Shown here in pieces: positions 8,602 through 15,205 of a stretch of 18,376 nt of DNA. Made by a program: the position numbers and the translations under genes. The stretch spans positions 1 to 18,376 of the forward strand of contig JAKLHL010000006.1 of NCBI GenBank assembly GCA_022710165.1, given 5' to 3'. Position 1 is the stretch's first letter, and each line of letters begins with the position of its first letter. Below the pieces are notes generated by a model. The model saw only the letters and a program-made list of their open reading frames with translations. It was not told where the DNA came from and did no database searches. This DNA is from Bdellovibrionales bacterium. Its GTDB lineage: Bacteria; Bdellovibrionota; JAFGOL01.

Positions 8602-8629
8602 CTTTAGCTGTTAATATATGATGCTAAAG
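8602..8629. repeat. Operator-like inverted repeat upstream of lon
   Basis: CTTTAGC (8602-8608) and its exact complement GCTAAAG (8623-8629) are separated by 14 bp of AT-rich sequence. On the minus strand the spacer contains TATATT (8617-8612), which could be a lon -10 element, although no good -35 lies at the right distance. The spacing and dyad look like a repressor site. It does not match CIRCE (TTAGCACTC-N9-GAGTGCTAA) or the HspR HAIR element. Confidence 0.4.
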
Positions 8630-8708
8630 GGAATATTTGATGGGCACGAAACCCGGGCCTGGCCAATGTAGGCCTAGTAGGAACAGTATTGAAATAAGGC
8701 CCCAAATG

Positions 8709-9068
8709 TCAGGCAAGTCTTTTCTGTTCGAGCTCTATGTCCTGCATGCAGTCAACACAAAGTGAACAGAAAGGTTGTACCTTTAACCTTTCAAATGAGA
8801 TCTGTTCTCCACAGCTTTCACAACAGCCGTACTCTCCATCTTCCATTCTTTTGAAAGCCTTTTCTATCTCCAAAAGGCATTTTCTGTCCCTGGTCTGAAT
8901 GGTGCATGTAAGATACTGATTAACTTCCTCTACGGCATAGTCGCCTTCGTCGGAAGGGCGTTGATCATTTTCCATCATTTGCTTGAACGCATGACGAGAA
9001 CTGTTGAGAAGGTCTTCTTTCTTTTTGATCAGCGTGGAACGAATAAATTCCAACTGCTTATTAGTCAT
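8709..9068 (-). CDS. DksA/TraR-family zinc-finger regulator
   Basis: Small RNA-polymerase-binding regulator of the DksA/TraR family, which enters the secondary channel and, in DksA proper, works with ppGpp on stable-RNA and amino-acid promoters. The 119 residues comprise an N-terminal helical coiled coil with the tip motif DxxDxA (D40, D43, A45) and a C-terminal zinc finger with C83/C86 and C104/C107 in the usual YGxCxxCGE...RLxxxP...CxxC context. Two further cysteines, C82 and C101, sit next to the ligands and are not part of the standard set. It is shorter than E. coli DksA (151) and longer than TraR (73). The ATG at 9068 lies at the edge of a 10-bp inverted repeat (separate entry). An upstream TTGAAA (9139-9134, minus strand) could be a -35, but its best -10 partner (TATAGG) is 19 nt away. 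Confidence 0.92.
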   Translation of the reverse strand: MTNKQLEFIRSTLIKKKEDLLNSSRHAFKQMMENDQRPSDEGDYAVEEVNQYLTCTIQTRDRKCLLEIEKAFKRMEDGEYGCCESCGEQISFERLKVQPFCSLCVDCMQDIELEQKRLA

Positions 9069-9096
9069 CCCCCGGTCCCCCCTCTTTGACTAATAA
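9058..9096 (-). promoter_or_regulatory. Perfect 10-bp inverted repeat over the dksA-like start codon
   Basis: On the minus strand TTATTAGTCA (9096-9087) is followed by a 19-nt G-rich loop (9086-9068) and by its exact complement TGACTAATAA (9067-9058), which is codons 1-4 of the gene. The A of the ATG is the last loop base and its TG is in the stem. The SD-like G-tracts are in the loop. No T-run follows. Either the mRNA start region is structured or the 5' leader holds a reverse copy of the coding start; the functional role is inference. Confidence 0.55.
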
Positions 9097-9147
9097 CTCC
9101 AGAATGGACCTATATTCACACAAAAAAAATTTTTTTCAAGTGTAATT

Positions 9148-11151
9148 CTATTTCTTTAAAATAATTTTTCCTTTATCTACCCCAAGCACAAAAAGTTCTT
9201 TTTTCACTTCTCCGTTATCATCAAAAGATATTTTACCGGTAGCTCCAGTAAATGTTCCCATCGAGGATATTTCTTTTCTCAAAGATTCTCTGTTTATCGG
9301 ATCTTTCTTTTTGCCGCCGTCAGTGAGGTTGTCTATAGCTTTAGCCAAAAGTTTTCCAGCATCATAACCTTGAGCTTCAAGTATCCCTGGTGAATTGTTA
9401 AAAGCGTTCTTGTAATCCTGATAAAAGCTCCTGCCCTCCTCAAAAGAAGGATTAGAATAAAAGCCGTCGATGAAGATGGCCCCCTCAACATGTTCTCCGC
9501 CTCTGGCTACAAGTTTATAGCTATTCCAAGTGTTGGTACCAAGAAGCACTATTCCTCTGGCGTCATAATATGGAAGATATGGAGCTATCTGCGCCGCGAC
9601 CCTTGCATCGTCTGGGATGAACAAAGCTTCAAAGCCTATCACAGGAGGAAGCTGTACCTCTTTTTTATTCTTCGGGATCTTCCTGCCTTCTGATTGCGCC
9701 AGAGCTTCTTCCTTCTTCATTTCTTCCTCAAGCTCCTTTAATTCAGGGAGCCTTGCCGCCACGTAATATAGGTCCAGAAGTTTTTTAACTTCGTTCCTGA
9801 AATCAGACTGTCCTGGTTCATAATATTCAACTGCAGTTATCTCTCCGCCTTTTTTAAGGACCTCTTCCCAAAAGGACTTTGATAGTTCCTGACCGTAATT
9901 ATCGTTAGGATATAGTATCCCGAATTTTTTCATGCCAAGTTCGCCCATGGAATAATCAACAAGTCTTTTTACCTGTCCTCTGTTGGTCATGGACATCCTG
10001 AAAACATACCTTCCAAGTCCATCTATATTCTCTTTCTGTGAAAGGGTGATATTAGGAACACCCGCTAAAGAACACTGTTTTGCAACAAGCTCAGATTCAT
10101 CACCACTAAGAGGACCGATTATGGCAGAGACCTTGTCTTCACTTAAAAGTTTATCAACTGCTGATTTTGCCACGCCTGGATCTGATTGTGAGTCCATTAC
10201 AGAAAGCTTTATTATCGACCTTGTTTTCTGAGGGCCGAAAACACCAAGAGCAAGCTGTATCCCGGAAAGGGTTTTCATCCCAAAAGCCGCATTCCTCCCC
10301 GATAACGGAAGGATAACACCTACCGTGAATGGATCGGCTTTATCTATCCCTTCAAGTCTGGCAAGATAACTTTCTGCCTGTCCTCTATATTCAGTCTCGG
10401 GATACGAGGAGAGTAATTCGTTGAACCTGTCACGTGCTGCTCCCGCTCCTTCTTCTTCAAAATATTTTTCACCTAGTTTGAAAAGTATTGCATCAGCAAA
10501 ACCTGTGTCTTTATATTTACCTTCAACACTCCTTAATTCAGACGTGTTCATTTTGTCTATAACAGACAAGGAGTAGACCTTCACCTTTGACTTGCTCTCT
10601 GGGTCTGTACTCTTAGAATAAAGCTCTGCAAGCCCTTCTAATGACCCCTTCCTGTCGCCTTGTTCAGAGAGTATGTTGGCCTTCAGCATCCTCGATTTCA
10701 AATATATATCCTGATCTTTACCGCTTCCCGCATCCATCTTATCCAGTGCTTTAAGTCCGGATTCCGGATTATTGTTCTTGTACTCACTTAAAGCATAGTA
10801 ATACAAGGATGGGTAATAAAGGTCTGAATTGCTGTGAGCATCAATGACCTTTTTAAGTTCCTCAGAGGCTTCTTGATATTTCTTCAAACCAAGCAAAAGT
10901 ATCCCGCGTTGATAACAAAGCTTGTCGCCATAATCCGAATTTGGATACTTAATAAGGAACTTGGAACTCTCGGTCATGTACTCATCATATTGCTTGGATT
11001 CGTATAAAACCTGCAGCTTGTCATAATCAGATCTTCCTACCATCGGCTGCTGCCTCTTTGTTGCTGTCATCGGTTTTTGCTGGGCGCAACCATATGAAAA
11101 AAGGACCAGGGCCAGGATAAAGACCTGTAAAAATATTTTATATGTTCTCAT
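9148..11151 (-). CDS. Lipoprotein with TPR-like region and type 1 periplasmic-binding fold (LpoA/LivK-like)
   Basis: Exported 667-residue protein. A signal peptide with a hydrophobic core ends in SYG-C22, a lipobox-like site, so it is probably a lipoprotein. Residues ~45-265 are helical TPR/YbgF-like repeats (LIKYPNSDYGDKLCYQRG, then LKKYQEASEELKKVID). From ~274 (FTVGVILPLSGRNAAFGMKT) to the end is a type 1 periplasmic-binding (Leu/Ile/Val-binding protein-like) domain. This TPR-plus-binding-fold layout is that of LpoA (YraM), the outer-membrane activator of PBP1A, and is often labelled penicillin-binding protein activator; a plain amino-acid ABC receptor usually lacks the TPR half. No ABC permease or ATPase is nearby, which favours the LpoA-like reading. 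It follows dnaJ by 45 bp. ATG 11151 has AGAGG 5 nt upstream, inside a hairpin. Confidence 0.85.
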   Translation of the reverse strand: MRTYKIFLQVFILALVLFSYGCAQQKPMTATKRQQPMVGRSDYDKLQVLYESKQYDEYMTESSKFLIKYPNSDYGDKLCYQRGILLLGLKKYQEASEELKKVIDAHSNSDLYYPSLYYYALSEYKNNNPESGLKALDKMDAGSGKDQDIYLKSRMLKANILSEQGDRKGSLEGLAELYSKSTDPESKSKVKVYSLSVIDKMNTSELRSVEGKYKDTGFADAILFKLGEKYFEEEGAGAARDRFNELLSSYPETEYRGQAESYLARLEGIDKADPFTVGVILPLSGRNAAFGMKTLSGIQLALGVFGPQKTRSIIKLSVMDSQSDPGVAKSAVDKLLSEDKVSAIIGPLSGDESELVAKQCSLAGVPNITLSQKENIDGLGRYVFRMSMTNRGQVKRLVDYSMGELGMKKFGILYPNDNYGQELSKSFWEEVLKKGGEITAVEYYEPGQSDFRNEVKKLLDLYYVAARLPELKELEEEMKKEEALAQSEGRKIPKNKKEVQLPPVIGFEALFIPDDARVAAQIAPYLPYYDARGIVLLGTNTWNSYKLVARGGEHVEGAIFIDGFYSNPSFEEGRSFYQDYKNAFNNSPGILEAQGYDAGKLLAKAIDNLTDGGKKKDPINRESLRKEISSMGTFTGATGKISFDDNGEVKKELFVLGVDKGKIILKK

Positions 11152-11154
11152 AGA

Positions 11155-11175
11155 AACCTCTCGACAAAAGAGGTT
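11155..11175 (-). promoter_or_regulatory. 7-bp hairpin containing the lipoprotein gene's Shine-Dalgarno
   Basis: On the minus strand AACCTCT (11175-11169), a 7-nt loop (11168-11162) and the perfect complement AGAGGTT (11161-11155) form a stem that contains AGAGG, the only plausible ribosome-binding site for the ATG at 11151. It lies between dnaJ and the lipoprotein gene and has no following T-run. The inference is partial masking of translation initiation. Confidence 0.45.
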
Positions 11176-11196
11176 ATCATAGTTGAAAAAAATGGG

Positions 11197-12327
11197 CTAG
11201 CCGAAGATTTTCTTTAATTTATCTCGATATTTTTTATATAGAGGGTTGTTCGAGTCAGGAGAGGAGAGCTGATCAAATCTCTTTAAAAGTTCCGCCTGTT
11301 CCTTTGACAGCTTTAAGGGGACTTCAACCGCAACGTGCACAAGCTGATCACCCCTTGAATAGGATCCAAGTCTGTAGGCCCCTTTACCTGCTATCCTAAA
11401 AGTCTTGCCGTTCTGAGTGCCGGCTGGGATGGTCATTTTTATACGCCCGCCTAGTGTTGGCACGTCCACTTCTGCACCAAGAGCTGCCTGTACGAATGTT
11501 ATAGGGATAGCACACTCTATGTCTGCACCTCGTCTTTCAAAGAATTGGTGTTTCCTTATAACTAGATGGACATAAAGGTCGCCTGCCGGTCCGCCGTTAG
11601 CGCCCGGTTCTCCTTCGCCGGAGAGTTTAAGTGTCTGCCCATCGTCTATACCTGCAGGTATCTTTACCTTCAGTTTTTTCATCACTCTAACAGAACCTCT
11701 GCCATGACAAGTCTTGCAGGGGTTCTTGTTGATCTGACCAGAGCCTCCGCAAGTATTGCATGTTCTGGACATAGAGAAGAAACCTTGTCTTACATAGACC
11801 TCTCCTCGTCCTTTACAGGTTGGACAGGTCTCAAGGTGTCCTTTTCCGTGGACGCCAGAACCAGAACAAGCTGAACATATTTTAGAGCCTGAAATATTTA
11901 TCTCTTTTTCTGATCCAAAAGCAGCTTCTTCAAATTCTATTTCAAGATTGGTCTCTGTATCCACACCTCTTCTTGCAGAACTTCTTCTGCCGCCAGTAGC
12001 TCCTGCGCCGAACATATCTCCGAAGATATCATTAAAGACATCACCAAAATCACCAAATCCGCCTGTAAAAGTGGTACCTCCGCCAGGGCCATAACCGGCA
12101 TCCATCCCTGCATGCCCATACTGATCATACCTTGATCTTTTAACTGGGTCGCTAAGGACCTCATATGCCTCTGTGGTTTCTTTGAACTTACTTTCAGCCT
12201 CTTTGTTTCCGGGATTCCTGTCTGGGTGGTACTTTAATGCAAGCTTTCTATAAGCCTTCTTAATTTCGTCGGCGCTGGCAGTTTTGCCAACGCCGAGCAA
12301 TTCATAATAATCTTTCTTTATGGACAA
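11197..12327 (-). CDS. dnaJ: Chaperone protein DnaJ
   Basis: Type I Hsp40 co-chaperone that delivers unfolded clients to DnaK and stimulates its ATPase. The 376 residues show the J-domain with HPD at 34-36, a Gly/Phe-rich linker (about 74-115, with FGDFGDVFNDIFGDMFG), four CxxCxGxG zinc motifs (C151/C154, C168/C171, C190/C193, C204/C207) and the C-terminal substrate-binding beta domains. The start is TTG at 12327; no ATG lies near the conserved N-terminus, and AAGGGG at 12334-12339, overlapping the dnaK stop, is 6 nt upstream. The 10-bp gap to dnaK indicates cotranscription. After the stop there is a T7 tract on the minus strand but no usable stem, so I see no clear terminator before the lipoprotein gene. 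Confidence 0.99.
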   Translation of the reverse strand: MSIKKDYYELLGVGKTASADEIKKAYRKLALKYHPDRNPGNKEAESKFKETTEAYEVLSDPVKRSRYDQYGHAGMDAGYGPGGGTTFTGGFGDFGDVFNDIFGDMFGAGATGGRRSSARRGVDTETNLEIEFEEAAFGSEKEINISGSKICSACSGSGVHGKGHLETCPTCKGRGEVYVRQGFFSMSRTCNTCGGSGQINKNPCKTCHGRGSVRVMKKLKVKIPAGIDDGQTLKLSGEGEPGANGGPAGDLYVHLVIRKHQFFERRGADIECAIPITFVQAALGAEVDVPTLGGRIKMTIPAGTQNGKTFRIAGKGAYRLGSYSRGDQLVHVAVEVPLKLSKEQAELLKRFDQLSSPDSNNPLYKKYRDKLKKIFG

Positions 12328-12337
12328 GAGTTACCCC

Positions 12338-14272
12338 TTATACTTCTTTATAGTCTGCGTCTACGACGTCTTCTTTCTTCTCTCCGCCGTTGGAATTAGC
12401 CTCTCCACCGCCGCTTCCATTAGGCTGTCCGCCTCCGGATTGGCCCCCTCCGCCCTGTTGAGATGTATGTTTGTATATCTCAGTAGCGGCCTTTGATGCA
12501 ACTGCATTAAGCTTTTCTGTCTGGGCCTTGAGCTCATTCACGTCATCCTTGGTAACGACCTTCTTGGCCTCTTCAAGGGCAGAGTTTATCTCTGACTTCA
12601 GACCTTCGTCAAGCTTATCGCCATAGTCCTTGATCGTCTTTTCTGTATTGTAAATAAGGTTATCAAGGTGATTCCTTGCCTCTACTTTTTCTTTCTTTTC
12701 TTTATCCTCTTGTGCATGCATTTCTGCGTCTTTTACTATTCTCTTTATTTCTTCCTCGTTGAGACCGCTTGAAGCTGTTATCTGTATAGCCTGTTGCTTG
12801 CCAGTGCCCAGGTCCTTTGCACTAACATGTATGATACCGTTAGCGTCTATATCAAAAGCAACTTCTATCTGAGGAACTCCTCTTGGTGCAGGAGGAAGTC
12901 CAACAAGTTCGAACCTCCCAAGGGTTTTGTTATCAGTAGCCATCTCTCTTTCACCCTGGAGTACATGTATGCTGACTGCAGGCTGATTGTCTGCTGCTGT
13001 TGTGAATACCTGGCTCTTCCTTGTAGGTATCGTGGTGTTCTTCTCTATAAGTTTTGTGAAAACACTGCCTAATGTCTCTATACCCAAAGATAGAGGAGTA
13101 ACGTCCAAAAGAAGAACGTCCTTAACGTCTCCTTTCAAAACGCCGCCCTGTATCCCTGCGCCTACTGCAACAACTTCATCCGGGTTAACGCCCTTGGATG
13201 GTTCTTTGCCAAATATCTCTTTTACCTTCTGCTGTACTTTAGGCACTCTTGTCATACCGCCGACCAAAAGAACTTCGCTTATCTCTGACAAGCTGATGCC
13301 AGCGTCTTTTAAAGCTGTTTTGCAAGGGTTGACGACCTTTTCTATGAGATCATCTACAAGTCTTTCGAACTGGGTCCTTGTCAGTTTCATATTAAGATGC
13401 TTTGGGCCTGTTTGATCCGCTGTAATGAATGGAAGATTTATGTCAGTCTCCATGACGGATGAAAGTTCTATTTTTGCTTTCTCAGCAGCTTCTTTTAAAC
13501 GTTGAAGCGCCATCTTGTCTTTTGAAAGGTCTATACCGTCCGTTTTCTTGAACTCAGCAACTATCCAATCCATTACTCTGTGATCAAAATCCTCTCCGCC
13601 CAGGAATGTGTCTCCATTTGTGGATTTAACTTCAAAAACACCTTCACCAAGTTCAAGTATGGATATATCAAAAGTTCCGCCGCCAAGGTCAAATACTGCG
13701 ACCATATGATCCTTGTCTTTTCTCTTATCAAGACCGTATGCCAAAGCTGCTGCGGTAGGTTCGTTTATTATTCTCTTAACATCAAGGCCTGCTATCCTTC
13801 CAGCATCTTTTGTAGCCTGACGCTGACTGTCATTAAAATATGCAGGGACTGTTATAACAGCCTCTGTTATCTTTTGGCCCAGATAGTCCTCTGCAGTTTG
13901 TTTCATTTTCTGCAGGATCATAGCTGAGACCTCTGCAGGGCTCATTTCCTTTCCGTTTATGCTAACCCAAGCGTCGCCGTTAGAGGCCTTGACGACCTTG
14001 AAAGGTGACATCTGTATAAATTTTCTAACTTCATCAGAATCATACTTTCTGCCTATAAGCCTTTTTATAGCAAAAAGCGTCTTGTCTGGGTTTGTTATAG
14101 CCTGTCTTTTAGCAAGCTGCCCCACAAGCCTTTCGCCTGAATCGTTAAACGCAACGATAGAAGGCGTCGTTCTTAAGCCTTCCGAATTCTGTATGACCTT
14201 TGCCTCTCCGCCTTCCATAATGGCGACGCAAGAGTTCGTTGTTCCAAGATCTATTCCAATAATTTTACTCAT
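12338..14272 (-). CDS. dnaK: Chaperone protein DnaK (Hsp70)
   Basis: ATP-driven Hsp70 chaperone of the cytosol. At 644 residues it has normal length. The N-terminal nucleotide-binding domain begins IIGIDLGTTNSCVA and contains IINEPTAAALAYGLD and VFDLGGGTFDIS. The substrate-binding domain includes DVTPLSLGIET and the helical lid. The tail is Gly/Gln/Ser-rich and ends DVVDADYKEV, like other bacterial DnaK tails. It is the middle gene of grpE-dnaK-dnaJ, starting 4 bp after the grpE stop with GGAGG overlapping the end of grpE, so translation is probably coupled. A 5-bp A/T stem around the ATG is too weak to count. Confidence 0.99.
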   Translation of the reverse strand: MSKIIGIDLGTTNSCVAIMEGGEAKVIQNSEGLRTTPSIVAFNDSGERLVGQLAKRQAITNPDKTLFAIKRLIGRKYDSDEVRKFIQMSPFKVVKASNGDAWVSINGKEMSPAEVSAMILQKMKQTAEDYLGQKITEAVITVPAYFNDSQRQATKDAGRIAGLDVKRIINEPTAAALAYGLDKRKDKDHMVAVFDLGGGTFDISILELGEGVFEVKSTNGDTFLGGEDFDHRVMDWIVAEFKKTDGIDLSKDKMALQRLKEAAEKAKIELSSVMETDINLPFITADQTGPKHLNMKLTRTQFERLVDDLIEKVVNPCKTALKDAGISLSEISEVLLVGGMTRVPKVQQKVKEIFGKEPSKGVNPDEVVAVGAGIQGGVLKGDVKDVLLLDVTPLSLGIETLGSVFTKLIEKNTTIPTRKSQVFTTAADNQPAVSIHVLQGEREMATDNKTLGRFELVGLPPAPRGVPQIEVAFDIDANGIIHVSAKDLGTGKQQAIQITASSGLNEEEIKRIVKDAEMHAQEDKEKKEKVEARNHLDNLIYNTEKTIKDYGDKLDEGLKSEINSALEEAKKVVTKDDVNELKAQTEKLNAVASKAATEIYKHTSQQGGGGQSGGGQPNGSGGGEANSNGGEKKEDVVDADYKEV

Positions 14273-14276
14273 AAAT

Positions 14277-14855
14277 TTAGTCCTCCTTTTTCTTTTTGGC
14301 TACACAGACCCTGCTTGGTCTTATGACCCTGTTATTGAGTAAATATCCCTTTTGGTATTCGTTAACTACGGTGCCGTTATCATGATCTTCTGTTTCAACC
14401 TGGTCCATGGCCTCGTGGAATTCAGGATTGAATTTTTCTCCAACAGCACTAAGTTCCTTCACACCAAATTTTGTAAGCACATCGTTCAACTGTTTCAATA
14501 TCAGTTCTATTCCGTTCAAGAACTTCTCAAAATGTTCTTTGCTTGTCTCGTTGCCATTCGTTTCAGACGCATGGTCCTTGGCCCTGCAAAGATTATCAAC
14601 TATAGGTAGCATCTCCTTTATGATTTTCTCATTAGCATAGACAAGCTGCTGTTCAGTATCTCTTGCGTTCCTTTTTTTGAAGTTCTCAAAATCAGCTATA
14701 ACATACAGCAGTTTTTGCTGGGCTTCTTTTGCCTTTAAAAGATCCTCATACTCTTTTTTGCTTATTGTCACACTATCCTCATGCTTCTTTTCATGGTGTT
14801 TTTTATCGTGATGCTCATGATCGTGATCGTGCTCTTTTTTGTTGTGATCTGTCAC
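14277..14855 (-). CDS. grpE: Nucleotide exchange factor GrpE with histidine-rich N-terminus
   Basis: Homodimeric nucleotide exchange factor that releases ADP from DnaK and acts as a thermosensor in some bacteria. The 192 residues comprise an N-terminal extension, a long dimerisation coiled coil (about 35-110, including FENFKKRNARDTEQQL) and the C-terminal beta domain (SAVGEKFNPEFHEAMDQVE, then VVNEYQKGYLLNNRVIRPSRVCVAKK). The first 27 residues hold nine histidines (positions 4, 9, 11, 13, 15, 16, 20, 21, 25) alternating with Asp/Glu/Lys, an unusual run that could bind Ni, Zn or Cu. The start is GTG 14855 with AGGAGG at 14865-14870. It is first in the operon, with a good promoter just upstream. 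No hrcA gene is adjacent. Confidence 0.98.
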   Translation of the reverse strand: MTDHNKKEHDHDHEHHDKKHHEKKHEDSVTISKKEYEDLLKAKEAQQKLLYVIADFENFKKRNARDTEQQLVYANEKIIKEMLPIVDNLCRAKDHASETNGNETSKEHFEKFLNGIELILKQLNDVLTKFGVKELSAVGEKFNPEFHEAMDQVETEDHDNGTVVNEYQKGYLLNNRVIRPSRVCVAKKKKED

Positions 14856-14886
14856 TTTCCCAATCCTCCTTTAACCCTATACAGGC

Positions 14887-14915
14887 AATATGGTAACTGC
14901 CATGGCAATAGTCAA
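14887..14915 (-). promoter_or_regulatory. Candidate sigma-70-type promoter of grpE-dnaK-dnaJ
   Basis: On the minus strand TTGACT (14915-14910) is followed by a 17-bp spacer and CATATT (14892-14887), giving 5/6 and 4/6 matches at ideal spacing. The predicted start near 14880 leaves a ~25-nt leader ending at the grpE ribosome-binding site. The spacer contains the palindrome GCCATGGC, and ATTGCC occurs twice 20 bp apart in this stretch. No CIRCE or HAIR repeat and no clear sigma-32 consensus is present. Confidence 0.6.
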
Positions 14916-14933
14916 GGGACCCCAAGAAAATAC

Positions 14934-14962
14934 TTGAAAATACTCATATAAGTGGGTATAGA
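14934..14962 (+). promoter_or_regulatory. Candidate sigma-70-type promoter of tRNA-Glu
   Basis: TTGAAA (14934-14939), a 17-bp spacer and TATAGA (14957-14962) form a good promoter. Transcription would start near 14969, about 19 nt before the mature tRNA 5' end. It is back to back with the grpE promoter, the two -35 elements lying only 18 bp apart. Confidence 0.65.
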
Positions 14963-14987
14963 GAGGGGTCTGTAAGTTCCAAAGGCC

Positions 14988-15063
14988 GTCCCCATCGTCT
15001 AGAGGCCTAGGACATGGCCCTCTCAAGGCTAAAACGCGGGTTCGACTCCCGCTGGGGACGCCA
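14988..15063 (+). tRNA. tRNA-Glu (anticodon CTC)
   Basis: A complete cloverleaf of 76 nt. The acceptor stem GTCCCCA (14988-14994) pairs with TGGGGAC (15053-15059), followed by discriminator G15060 and an encoded CCA (15061-15063). The D-stem is GTCT/GGAC. The anticodon stem TGGCC/GGCTA holds loop CTCTCAA, whose positions 34-36 are CTC, reading GAG. The variable loop has four bases, as in most tRNA-Glu, and the T-arm is GCGGG-TTCGACT-CCCGC. A CTC isoacceptor reads only GAG, so the genome must carry a second tRNA-Glu(TTC) elsewhere. Confidence 0.97.
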
Positions 15064-15065
15064 GC

Positions 15066-15204
15066 CACTTAAAACCATTAAACCAAAGCAAAGCGAAAAG
15101 GATTTTAATAAAATTTTAAGCAGGAAAGCCGCAGGCTTTACTAAAGTAAAATTTTATTAAAAGACTTAAATTGGCGCCAGCCGATTTGGTTTGATGGTTT
15201 AGTG
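15066..15204. repeat. Nested (three-layer) inverted repeat downstream of tRNA-Glu
   Basis: Three nearly concentric inverted repeats share a centre near 15132-15136. The outer arms are 15072-15087 and 15185-15200 (16 bp, one T-G wobble), extended by CACT/AGTG across a 2-nt bulge. The middle arms are 15103-15118 and 15147-15162 (16 bp, perfect, A/T only). The inner arms are AAAGCC (15125-15130) and GGCTTT (15134-15139) with loop GCA. Together they could form a ~139-nt cruciform or RNA hairpin. It might end the tRNA transcript or be a palindromic repeat element; there is no classic U-run. Confidence 0.7.
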
Positions 15205-15205
15205 T

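Noticed and set aside
8656..8674. GGCCT/AGGCC dyad downstream of the dksA-like gene as terminator
   Set aside because: Five-bp stem with several competing pairings and no T-run.
9121..9140. A8T7 tract after the lipoprotein gene as a terminator
   Set aside because: The palindrome has no loop and no GC stem; more likely a bent-DNA or promoter-associated A-tract.
11176..11200. T7 tract after dnaJ as a terminator
   Set aside because: The only dyad nearby, GGCTAGCC, has no room for a loop.
14263..14279. AATTT/AAATT hairpin with the dnaK ATG in its loop
   Set aside because: Five A-T pairs only; expected by chance in AT-rich sequence.
14877..15068. 63-codon minus-strand frame across the tRNA
   Set aside because: It is the reverse complement of tRNA-Glu and its promoter region, with no homology-like features of its own.
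15059..15182. 8-bp direct repeat CGCCAGCC at the tRNA 3' end (15059-15066) and at 15175-15182, as att sites
   Set aside because: Too short, only 116 bp apart, and no integrase or foreign gene between the copies.
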